In this document: positions 31,865 through 39,759 of the stretch, one piece after another
How positions within the stretch are numbered: position 1 is the first letter of the stretch
Layout: every line of letters begins with the position of its first letter
Source: Hymenobacter citatus
GTDB taxonomy: Bacteria > Bacteroidota > Bacteroidia > Cytophagales > Hymenobacteraceae
Assembly (NCBI RefSeq): GCF_014333615.1
Contig: NZ_JACSCY010000003.1
Span: forward strand, 430,037 to 494,036
Direction: 5' to 3'
Length of the DNA: 64,000 nt
Made by a program: the position numbers and the translations under genes
The notes under the pieces: generated by a model
Told to the model about the DNA's origin: nothing
The model's input: the letters and a program-made list of their open reading frames with translations, nothing else
The model's database searches: none

Positions 31865-32674
31865 TTGCATTACGACCCGATTAAACGCTCGCTGGGCAAC
31901 GTGTTCAACCGCACGCCGTGGCTGCGGCGCCTGTTCTATCACCTGCTCGATTTGCTGCTACTGCGTACCTGGCACGTGCACCGCGAGTTGCGCCAGTGGT
32001 CCAGAGGCCGCACCCAGGATCCACTCACCATCCTGGATGCCGGCGCTGGCTACGGGCAATACACCTACTGGCTGAGCGGGCTGAGCTCTAAGTGGCAAAT
32101 TCTGGCTGTGGATGTGAAAGAGGAGCAAGTAGCCGATTCCAACAACTTTTTCCGGCAGATTGGTCGGCCGCAGGTGCAGTTTGCCGTGCAGGATCTGGTG
32201 CTGTACCAAGAGCCCAACAGCTTCGACCTGGCCCTATCGGTGGACGTGATGGAGCACATTCTGGAAGACGTGGAGGTGTTTCGCAACATTCACACCTCCC
32301 TCAAGGATGGCGGCATGTTGCTCATCTCTACCCCCAGCGACCAGGGCGGTTCCGACGTGCACGGCGACGGCGAAACCAGCTTTATTGAAGAGCACGTGCG
32401 CGACGGCTACAACATCCATGAGATTCAGCAGAAGCTGCGCACGGCTGGTTTTGAGCGCATCGAGGCCCGTTACAGCTACGGGGAGCCGGGCCAGATTTCC
32501 TGGCGCATGAGCATGAAGTATCCGATTCTCATGCTGGGCAAGTCGCGGCTGTTTTTCCTGCTGCTGCCGTTTTACTACCTGCTGGTATTTCCCTTTTGCT
32601 TGCTGCTCAACTGGTTTGATGCCCGCACCACCCACGACTCTGGCACCGGCCTGATCGTAAAAGCCTGGAAGTAG
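31865..32674 (+). CDS. Class I SAM-dependent methyltransferase
   Basis: A 269-residue protein. Motif I is LDAGAGYGQYTYWL (about residues 57-70), motif II is ILAVDVKEEQV, and the post-motif region FDLALSVDVMEHILEDVEVF is typical of Methyltransf_11/23. A hydrophobic C-terminal segment (FFLLLPFYYLLVFPFCLLLNW) suggests membrane association. No ATG is available before the conserved N-terminal HYDPIKRSLGNVFNR, so TTG 31865 is the start. Substrate is unknown; the membrane helix hints at a lipid or quinone-like substrate. Confidence 0.85.
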   Translation: MHYDPIKRSLGNVFNRTPWLRRLFYHLLDLLLLRTWHVHRELRQWSRGRTQDPLTILDAGAGYGQYTYWLSGLSSKWQILAVDVKEEQVADSNNFFRQIGRPQVQFAVQDLVLYQEPNSFDLALSVDVMEHILEDVEVFRNIHTSLKDGGMLLISTPSDQGGSDVHGDGETSFIEEHVRDGYNIHEIQQKLRTAGFERIEARYSYGEPGQISWRMSMKYPILMLGKSRLFFLLLPFYYLLVFPFCLLLNWFDARTTHDSGTGLIVKAWK

Positions 32675-32726
32675 CGGTTTTGCCGGGGGTAGCGTATCTT
32701 GGCGTATATTTCTAGCTTATACGATA

Positions 32727-33104
32727 ATGGCTAATAAAAACGACTTATCCGAGCTGCTTGCAGAAATGCTGATTCGCATGGACCGGCAACAGGTTCAAAT
32801 TGACAAGACAAACGAAATTCTGGGTACGGTAGCAAACATGCAAACCCGGATGCTGAACCAAATGGATTTAATCTATCAGGAGCAGCAACGTTTTAATGCC
32901 AAGCAGGAGCAATTCAACGCACGGCAGGAGCAGTTTAACGACCGCCAAGTTCAGTTCAACTCCCGTCAGGAGGAGGTGAATCTGGCTATTTTACAGGAAT
33001 TACGTCTTATTAAAACGGACGTGCGGGAGTTGAAAGAAACTGTGTCGAATAACCACGAAGAGCGTCTGCGCCGCCTCGAAGATTTCATGCGGCGCGCCAG
33101 TTAG
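32727..33104 (+). CDS. Coiled-coil hypothetical protein with QEQFNARQ repeats
   Basis: Encodes 125 hydrophilic residues predicted to be almost entirely coiled coil. The centre has four 7-residue repeats of the type QEQFNAR/QEQFNDR/QVQFNSR (about residues 56-85), which are almost identical at DNA level and could expand or contract by slippage. No signal or membrane segment. No function is recognised; a trimerising or scaffold role is possible. It lies between the methyltransferase and LolC/E-like genes on the same strand. Confidence 0.75.
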   Translation: MANKNDLSELLAEMLIRMDRQQVQIDKTNEILGTVANMQTRMLNQMDLIYQEQQRFNAKQEQFNARQEQFNDRQVQFNSRQEEVNLAILQELRLIKTDVRELKETVSNNHEERLRRLEDFMRRAS

Positions 33105-33149
33105 CGCTTCCTTATTCAGTCTCCCGCTTCGCCCTACCCACGCCCGCAC

Positions 33150-34379
33150 GTGAACGTTCCTTTGCTCATTGCCCGGCGCTACTTTTTCTCGAAGAAGAAG
33201 CGCAATATTATCAGCATCATCTCCAACATTTCGATGGTAGGGGTGGCCGTGGGCACAATGGCGCTCATCATTGTGCTGTCGGTGTTCAACGGCCTGGAAG
33301 ACCTCGTGCGCGGCCTCTACGGCAAATCAGACCCCGACCTGATGATTTCGGCGGTGCAGGGCAAGTCCTTTCCGGTTGATAGCGCCTTTATCGACCGCAT
33401 CACGGCCGTACCGGGCGTGGCGCTTGTCACGCAAGTCATTGAAGACAACGCCCTGCTCCAGTACCACGACCGTCAGATGGTGGTGAAGATGAAGGGCATG
33501 AGCGAAAACTACTTTGCTCAGAGCAACATCGACTCGGCTATTGTAGAAGGTGACCACCGCCTTGTGCGCGATGGCCAGGACTATGCCCTGCTGGGCGCCG
33601 GCGTACAGCACGAGCTCAGCATTGCCCTCGACAACCGCCTCTCGCCCCTGCGCCTTCTCTACCCCCGCAACACGGGCAAAAAGCTGCTGTCGATGAACCC
33701 GGAAACGGCCTTCAACGAGCAGGCTATTCTGGCCGGTGGCGTATTCCTGATCGAGCAGCGCATCGACGACAGCTACATCTTTGTGCCGCTGGAATTTGCC
33801 CGCGACTTGCTACTCTACGGCAACCGCCGCACCTCATTGGAAGTACGTGTGGGCGACCAACACTCCGTAGACGACGTGAAGGAGGAGCTGCGGCAGTTAC
33901 TCGGCTCCAAGTTTCAGGTGCTCGACTCCGACGAGCAGCACGTGAGCTTGCTCAAAGCCATCAAGGTAGAGAAGATGTTTGTGTTCATCACCTTCGCCTT
34001 CATCCTGCTGATTGCTTCGCTCAACATCTTCTTTTCGCTATCGATGCTGGTGATAGATAAGAAGAAGGATGTAGCTATTCTGCGGGCAATGGGCGCTACC
34101 ACCCAGCTTGTGCGCAACATTTTCCTGCTCGAAGGCGCCATTGTGGCGATGGTGGGCGCCATCACGGGCCTGGTACTAGGGGTGAGTATCTGCTGGCTGC
34201 AACAAACCTTCCACCTTGTCTCGATGGGTATGGCCACAGCCGTGGTGGACTCCTACCCTGTGAAAATGCAGGCCACCGACATTGTGCTGACGGGCTTGGC
34301 CATTATTGTCATTACCATTTCCGTGTCTATTCGGCCGGCTCTGAACGCGGCACGCCTAGACGTGCGCGACAATTTATAA
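33150..34379 (+). CDS. LolC/LolE-type ABC transporter permease (FtsX family)
   Basis: A 409-residue inner-membrane permease. An N-terminal ARRYFFSKKKRNIISIISNISMVGVAVGTMALIIV segment with one transmembrane helix is followed by a ~240-residue periplasmic domain and three C-terminal membrane helices (about 275-400). The IDKKKDVAILRAMGATTQL coupling motif is the hallmark of LolC/E and MacB-like permeases that extract lipoproteins for outer-membrane sorting. The start is GTG at 33150. The ATPase is not encoded nearby. Confidence 0.9.
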   Translation: MNVPLLIARRYFFSKKKRNIISIISNISMVGVAVGTMALIIVLSVFNGLEDLVRGLYGKSDPDLMISAVQGKSFPVDSAFIDRITAVPGVALVTQVIEDNALLQYHDRQMVVKMKGMSENYFAQSNIDSAIVEGDHRLVRDGQDYALLGAGVQHELSIALDNRLSPLRLLYPRNTGKKLLSMNPETAFNEQAILAGGVFLIEQRIDDSYIFVPLEFARDLLLYGNRRTSLEVRVGDQHSVDDVKEELRQLLGSKFQVLDSDEQHVSLLKAIKVEKMFVFITFAFILLIASLNIFFSLSMLVIDKKKDVAILRAMGATTQLVRNIFLLEGAIVAMVGAITGLVLGVSICWLQQTFHLVSMGMATAVVDSYPVKMQATDIVLTGLAIIVITISVSIRPALNAARLDVRDNL

Positions 34380-34544
34380 CCCCTTTTTTACGGCTGTAGT
34401 GTCGCAACTAATGTCCTGCTTTGCCGCAAGCAAAGGGGTAAGGAGATTTTATGGTTTTATATAATTATTCTAATAATAAATTATCAGAATAACCACATTT
34501 TACCATTTGTCCTTACTTTCATCTTTGCATCACTGCCGCCAATC

Positions 34545-37500
34545 ATGAAAGTCTCTACGTTACAGCCCTTTCAGATCGTTTATTCACTACTCGAACACGA
34601 ATACCTAGGCTACTTGTTTGAGTCGTACGTAGTGCAGCGCAACGCACGCGGCCAGCTTACGCTGCAACACCAAACCGTATCGGCCAAAAACGCCCCGGAG
34701 TTTGCAGATGGCCTCGATGAAACCGATTTTGAACTGGTAGGGCTGACCGATCAGATTCAGCAGGATGCAGTGATTAAGGAGTTCTGGCCGAAGAAGAAAA
34801 TCACTGCCGCCGACTTCTTCCTCAAAATATTTGACGGAGAGAAGGGCGACAAGAACCTACAAAATGCCATTTGCACTTATGTGCAGGAGCGCATGGCCCA
34901 GATTCTGGAGCGACTGGCGGGCAAGCAGGTGTTCATCATGGGCAAAGACGGCGAGCCGACCTGGCACGAGATTGAGGTAGCCCCCGAACCAGCCAACGTG
35001 CTCTTTCACTTCCGCCGCAACGAAGACAACACGCACTATTTTCCTACCATCCAATACCAGGGCCAGAAGCTCGACTTTCAGTATAAAAATGCCGTGATTG
35101 TGTGCGCGCAGCCGGCTTGGTTGCTCCTCAACGACCGGCTCTACCACTTCCGTAACGAGGTAGACGGCAAGAAGCTGCAACCTTTTCTGAATAAGAAGTT
35201 TATCGTGGTGCCGCGGCAGGTAGAAGACAGCTATTACCAACGCTTTGTAGCGCCGCTGGTGGAGTCATTCGACGTGCACGCACGCGGCTTCGACATCAAA
35301 TCGGAGCGCTTCCTGGCGCGGCCCCGCCTCACGTTTTCGGACGTGGCTACTGCTGTGGTGGTGGAGCAAGAACCGCCTACCCGTGGCCCTGGCCGGCGGC
35401 CGGCAACCGATACGGCACCCGCTGTGGCCGCACCCACCAGCCACATTCACTTCGACCTTTCGTTTCAGTACGGCGGCCACACGGTGCCCCGCGGCCACGA
35501 CAAAAAAGTGTGCGTGCGACTGGAGAAGACGGACGACAGCTACGTGTTTCATCGCCTGATTCGCAATCTGGAGCGAGAGCAGGAGTTGGTTCGGGCGTTG
35601 CAGGACCGTGCCCTGGAAATGCGCGACGGTCACGCCGTGCTGGACAAAGCCACGGCTTTCCGCTGGCTGCACCTGCACGCCGACGACCTTGCCCGCCTGG
35701 GTTTCACAGTGCAGCAGGGCGACACCTCGAGCAAGGATTATTTTATTGGCGAGGTAACGGTGCAGGTAGGTATCACCGAAACCAACGACTGGTTTGATGT
35801 GCATGGCACTGTGCATTTTGGCGAGTTTGAGGTGCCGTTTATCAAGCTGCGGCCTTATATTCTGAACAAGCGCCACGAGTACCGCCTACCCAACGGCCAG
35901 ATTGCCATCATTCCCGAGGAGTGGTTTACACAATATCTGGAGCTGTTCGCTTTTGCTGAGGAGCACGAGCAGGGCCTTTCGCTACGCAAGCACCACCTGG
36001 CCTTGGTAACCGATTTGCAGAGCGGCAACCTGGCCGAGGTGACCATGACCCGCAAGCTGGAAAAGCTGCGCGAGTTTGAGGCCGTGGAGGACAAGCCCAT
36101 GCCCGACGGCTTCCGAGGCACGCTGCGCCCTTACCAGAAAGCTGGCTACAACTGGCTGCACTTCGTGCAGGACTACCATTTCGGCGGCTGCCTGGCCGAC
36201 GATATGGGCCTAGGCAAGGCCCAGCCGCTGCACGCTAACATCCTGACGCCTACGGGATGGAAGCAAATGGGCGATATGCAGGTAGGCGATGTCGTTGTGA
36301 ATTCTGCCGGCGGCCATTCGCGCGTGACAGGTGTATTTCCGCAGGGCGAGAAAGAAATCTTCCGGGTGACTTTCACCGATGGTGCCACGGCCGAGTGCTG
36401 CGCCGAGCACCTCTGGGCCGTGCAAAGTCCCGTGCAGAAGTATCGCGGCCAAGGCTACCAGGTGAAAGCATTGGAAACCCTGCGCCACGACCTGCAAGAC
36501 CGCCACGGCAACACCAAATGGTTTGTGCCGATGGTAGCGCCAGTGTCTTTTGCGCCGCAGCCCATACCCATCGACCCGTATTTCCTGGGCTTGCTACTCG
36601 GCGATGGGTGTTTCCGTCAGAACAGCATCAGCCTCTCTACCGCTGACGTGGAAATAGTGAATTATGCTGCCGCCGCCCTACCCGACGGTTTGCGCGTGCG
36701 GTCGAAGGAGGGGAGCTATGACCACGTATTCGTGAAGGATGTAGGCTGGACCAACGCGCTGATGCAACGCATCAAAGAGCTGGGGCTAAAGGGACAAGGC
36801 TCCAAAGACAAGTTCATTCCCGAGGCGTATCTGTTCAATGACGCCGCAACGCGCCTGAGCGTGCTACAAGGCCTGATGGATACCGACGGTTACGTATCTG
36901 CCACAGGCGACGTGTGCCAGTTCACGTCTGTTTCTACCGGGCTGATTGCCGGTGTTACGTTCCTGGTGCAGTCGTTGGGCGGTACGGTACGGCAGTCTAG
37001 CAAAGTGCCTACTTACTCGCACAATGGCGAGCAGCGAACCGGTCTGCTAGCATACACGCTTACTCTGAGCCTACCGCCCCATCTGGTACCTTTCCGCTTG
37101 CAACGCAAGGCCATCTTGTACCGACCCAAGACCAAATACCAGCCCTACCGTGGTATCAAATCGGTGGAGTTGGTAGGAACTATGCTGGCGCAGTGTATTT
37201 CGGTAGATGCCCCCGACCGACTGTACGTCACCGACAACTTTGTGCTCACGCACAACACCATTCAAACGCTGGCCCTACTGCTTCAGCGCAAGGAAAGTGG
37301 CAACGCGGCGGGTGCCGTTTCGTTGCTTGTAATGCCTACCTCCCTGATTTACAATTGGTTGGAAGAATCCCTAAAGTTTACGCCGGGCCTGCGGGTGCTG
37401 GTGTACACGGGCACCTACCGAGACAAAAACGTGGAGCAGTTCCAGGATTACGACCTCGTGCTGACCAGCTACGGCATTGTGCGCCTGGACATTGAGCTGC

Positions 37501-38546
37501 TGAAAACCTACAAGTTCGACTACGTGATTCTGGACGAGTCGCAGGCCATCAAGAACCCTAGCTCCACTACCTCGCAGGCCGTGCGCGGTCTGCACTCGCG
37601 CCACCGCCTCATCCTGACGGGCACGCCGGTGGAAAACAGCACCATGGATTTGTGGTCGCAGATGTCGTTCATCAACCCCGGCCTGCTGGGCACGCAGCAC
37701 TTTTTCCGCAAGGAATTTCTTAAGCCCATTGAGAAAGGCAAGGACGAAGGCAAGATGCGACGCCTCCACACGCTCATCAAACCGTTTATTCTACGTCGAC
37801 ACAAAGCCCAGGTAGCCACCGAGTTGCCCGAGAAAATCGAAAACCTCAGCTACTGCCCCATGACGGAGGAGCAGCAGCAGTGCTACGAGGAAACCAAGAG
37901 CTACTACCGCAACAAGATTCTGCAAAACATTGAGGAGCACGGCACGGCCAGCACCCAGTTTATGCTGTTGCAGGGTCTCACCAAGCTGCGCCAGATTGCC
38001 AACCACCCGCGCATGGCCCACGAGGACTACGAGCATGAGTCGGGCAAGCTGCGCGAGGTGGTGCGCATGCTGCGCAACGTGGTAGCCGAGGGCCACAAGG
38101 TGCTAGTGTTCAGCCAGTTTGTGAAGCACTTGGATATTATACGCCATGCGCTGGACGAAAAGAACCTGCGTTACGCCTACCTCGACGGCAACACCCGCGA
38201 ACGACACAAAGAAGTAGCTCGCTTTCAGGAAGATGAGAAGCTGCGCATTTTCCTGATTTCGCTGAAAGCGGGCGGCGTAGGTCTCAACCTCACCGCCGCC
38301 GACTATGTGTTCATCCTCGACCCGTGGTGGAACCCCGCCGTGGAGGCCCAGGCCGTAGACCGCGCCCACCGCATTGGGCAAGAGCGCACGGTGTTCACTT
38401 ATAAGTTCATCACTAAGAACACAGTAGAGGAGAAAATCCTAGCCTTGCAAAACAGGAAAATTCAGCTCGTCACGGACCTGATTACGACCGATGAAGCCAT
38501 CATCAAGTCGCTGACCAAGGAGGATATTGAGGAGTTGCTGGGGTAG
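34545..38546 (+). CDS. SNF2/RapA-type helicase interrupted by an intein
   Basis: A 1333-residue precursor; removal of residues 559-904 would leave a 987-residue SNF2-family ATPase. The N-terminal ~500 residues are Bacteroidota-specific. The ATPase core has DDMGLGK (552-558) joined after splicing to TIQTLALLL (905 on), giving the Walker A GLGKT; then DESQ (997-1000), LTGTPVEN, and C-terminal helicase motifs LVFSQF, SLKAGGVGLNLTAAD and DRAHRIGQ. It probably remodels protein-DNA or RNA polymerase complexes. The intein splits the essential P-loop, so activity requires splicing. The ATG at 34545 follows a near-consensus -7 element (CATCTTTG) upstream. Confidence 0.93.
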   Translation: MKVSTLQPFQIVYSLLEHEYLGYLFESYVVQRNARGQLTLQHQTVSAKNAPEFADGLDETDFELVGLTDQIQQDAVIKEFWPKKKITAADFFLKIFDGEKGDKNLQNAICTYVQERMAQILERLAGKQVFIMGKDGEPTWHEIEVAPEPANVLFHFRRNEDNTHYFPTIQYQGQKLDFQYKNAVIVCAQPAWLLLNDRLYHFRNEVDGKKLQPFLNKKFIVVPRQVEDSYYQRFVAPLVESFDVHARGFDIKSERFLARPRLTFSDVATAVVVEQEPPTRGPGRRPATDTAPAVAAPTSHIHFDLSFQYGGHTVPRGHDKKVCVRLEKTDDSYVFHRLIRNLEREQELVRALQDRALEMRDGHAVLDKATAFRWLHLHADDLARLGFTVQQGDTSSKDYFIGEVTVQVGITETNDWFDVHGTVHFGEFEVPFIKLRPYILNKRHEYRLPNGQIAIIPEEWFTQYLELFAFAEEHEQGLSLRKHHLALVTDLQSGNLAEVTMTRKLEKLREFEAVEDKPMPDGFRGTLRPYQKAGYNWLHFVQDYHFGGCLADDMGLGKAQPLHANILTPTGWKQMGDMQVGDVVVNSAGGHSRVTGVFPQGEKEIFRVTFTDGATAECCAEHLWAVQSPVQKYRGQGYQVKALETLRHDLQDRHGNTKWFVPMVAPVSFAPQPIPIDPYFLGLLLGDGCFRQNSISLSTADVEIVNYAAAALPDGLRVRSKEGSYDHVFVKDVGWTNALMQRIKELGLKGQGSKDKFIPEAYLFNDAATRLSVLQGLMDTDGYVSATGDVCQFTSVSTGLIAGVTFLVQSLGGTVRQSSKVPTYSHNGEQRTGLLAYTLTLSLPPHLVPFRLQRKAILYRPKTKYQPYRGIKSVELVGTMLAQCISVDAPDRLYVTDNFVLTHNTIQTLALLLQRKESGNAAGAVSLLVMPTSLIYNWLEESLKFTPGLRVLVYTGTYRDKNVEQFQDYDLVLTSYGIVRLDIELLKTYKFDYVILDESQAIKNPSSTTSQAVRGLHSRHRLILTGTPVENSTMDLWSQMSFINPGLLGTQHFFRKEFLKPIEKGKDEGKMRRLHTLIKPFILRRHKAQVATELPEKIENLSYCPMTEEQQQCYEETKSYYRNKILQNIEEHGTASTQFMLLQGLTKLRQIANHPRMAHEDYEHESGKLREVVRMLRNVVAEGHKVLVFSQFVKHLDIIRHALDEKNLRYAYLDGNTRERHKEVARFQEDEKLRIFLISLKAGGVGLNLTAADYVFILDPWWNPAVEAQAVDRAHRIGQERTVFTYKFITKNTVEEKILALQNRKIQLVTDLITTDEAIIKSLTKEDIEELLG
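36219..37256 (+). other. Class 3-type intein with LAGLIDADG endonuclease
   Basis: Encodes residues 559-904 (346 aa) of the SNF2 precursor. It begins with Ala559 instead of Cys/Ser and ends THN (902-904) before Thr905. Class 3 signature residues are all in place: Trp624 two residues after the block B His622 (AEHLWAV), Cys884 in block F (AQCISVD), and Thr902 before the terminal His-Asn. The middle holds a two-motif LAGLIDADG homing endonuclease: LGLLLGDG (681-688) and LQGLMDTDG (774-782). In known class 3 inteins the block F Cys starts splicing. Mobility would be by homing into uninterrupted SNF2 genes. Confidence 0.92.
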
Positions 38547-38606
38547 ATATATATCCTTTCTGCTATTTATCTATCTTGCTGACCTACATTCTCTTCGTAA
38601 CACTAT

Positions 38607-39281
38607 ATGGGTCAACTATCTACTAGCAGCAAATTATATTGGGTGATGTGCCTGGCACTTTTGGGCTATGGGCAAGCGGCCCAAGCGCAACAGATGCCAG
38701 TATCGCGCCGCTTTACAGTGCAGGTGCATTACGGGGCGGCAGGCAACTTCTTCGCATCGTCGTTTAGAGATACCCCCTATGAGTTGCAGCGCGTCAACTT
38801 TCTGGGCACGGCAGGCGGTGGTGAAGTATCCTACCGCGTAGGCAAGGCTGGGGCGGTGGCGCTAGCCTACACACGCAGTGTGAATATGGACGAAAAGCAC
38901 CTGTCCTACCTTACCAACTGGGGCACTACCCAATACGTCGATTTTCGTCTGCGCTACGTCAACAATGCGTTTCAGGCCATCTACGAGCGCGCCCTAACGC
39001 CCGATTTCAAGGTGCACGCCGGCCTGTTGTATATGACTACTGCCTCGCAAACTCTCTACCCAGGCCCTCCCAATTCCTACGGTGCTCCCTACACAACCAT
39101 CGATGAGAGCAACATGGGTAACAACTACCCCGAAGAGGGTGGCGTGGTGGCCGGACTGGAATACTCCCGCCCCATTGATACCCGCCTGCGATTGGGGATA
39201 AAAGCGCGGGGCTACTACTTGATATCAGTCCGCACCTTCGAGATGCTGACGCTGACGCCTACCCTATCGTATTCACTGTAG
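38607..39281 (+). CDS. Putative outer-membrane beta-barrel protein
   Basis: Encodes 224 residues with a signal peptide (MCLALLGYGQAAQAQQ) and strands alternating aromatic and polar residues (FTVQVHYGAAGNFFASSF, EVSYRVGKAGAVALAYTRSV), ending in LTLTPTLSYSL, a beta-barrel-like C-terminus. Fits the OmpW/porin-like outer-membrane class, not assignable further. It stands alone after the SNF2 gene and is convergent with the Kai operon. Confidence 0.75.
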   Translation: MGQLSTSSKLYWVMCLALLGYGQAAQAQQMPVSRRFTVQVHYGAAGNFFASSFRDTPYELQRVNFLGTAGGGEVSYRVGKAGAVALAYTRSVNMDEKHLSYLTNWGTTQYVDFRLRYVNNAFQAIYERALTPDFKVHAGLLYMTTASQTLYPGPPNSYGAPYTTIDESNMGNNYPEEGGVVAGLEYSRPIDTRLRLGIKARGYYLISVRTFEMLTLTPTLSYSL

Positions 39282-39291
39282 GTGGTCTACC

Positions 39292-39714
39292 TTACTCCTT
39301 GGGCAAATGGCGGTGGAAATACGTTTCCAGGATACCTTCTACCTTGGCTTTAGTCAGCGGCTTGCTGAGAAAACCATCGACGTGTAGCTTCTGCACGCGC
39401 TCCATATCCTGCGGGTGCAAGGAGGTAGTAAGCATCACGATGATAATGGCGTGCTTTTGAGGTAGGGACAGTTCGGCGTAGGCTTCCAGAAACTCAAAGC
39501 CGTTCATGACGGGCATTTTCACGTCCAGCAGAATCAGAGCGGGGCATGAGGGCGTTGCTTCCTGACAATGTTCTTCTACCAGCGCCAATGCTTCCTGCCC
39601 GTTTAGTGCTACCAATAGCTTATCAGTCACCTGCAACCTACTGAGCAGCAACTTATTGAGGTAGTTATTGGTCTGGTCATCATCTACCAGCAGGGCGCAG
39701 GTTAGCTTTTCCAT
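39292..39714 (-). CDS. Stand-alone response regulator receiver
   Basis: A 140-residue CheY-like receiver with no output domain. Acidic pocket Asp11-Asp13 (LLVDDDQ), phosphoacceptor Asp64 (LILLDVKMP), Thr/Ser in MLTTSLH, and Lys118 (GFLSKPL). It is the last gene of the Kai operon, 45 bases after the histidine kinase gene, and is the natural phosphorylation target of that kinase. Without a DNA-binding domain it must act by protein contact or phosphotransfer. Confidence 0.92.
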   Translation of the reverse strand: MEKLTCALLVDDDQTNNYLNKLLLSRLQVTDKLLVALNGQEALALVEEHCQEATPSCPALILLDVKMPVMNGFEFLEAYAELSLPQKHAIIIVMLTTSLHPQDMERVQKLHVDGFLSKPLTKAKVEGILETYFHRHLPKE

Positions 39715-39759
39715 AAGTGTGTGTAAAGAATAGAGCTTGCTTATACAGAAGGAAATGAA

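Noticed and set aside
34380..34544. ACCCCTTT ... AAAGGGGT pair after the LolC/E-like gene considered as a terminator
   Set aside because: The arms are only 8 bases with a loop of about 45 bases; too weak to call.
36219..37256. Insert in SNF2 considered as an ordinary domain insertion
   Set aside because: Exact interruption of the P-loop, block A/B/F/G motifs, terminal His-Asn and LAGLIDADG motifs fit an intein much better.
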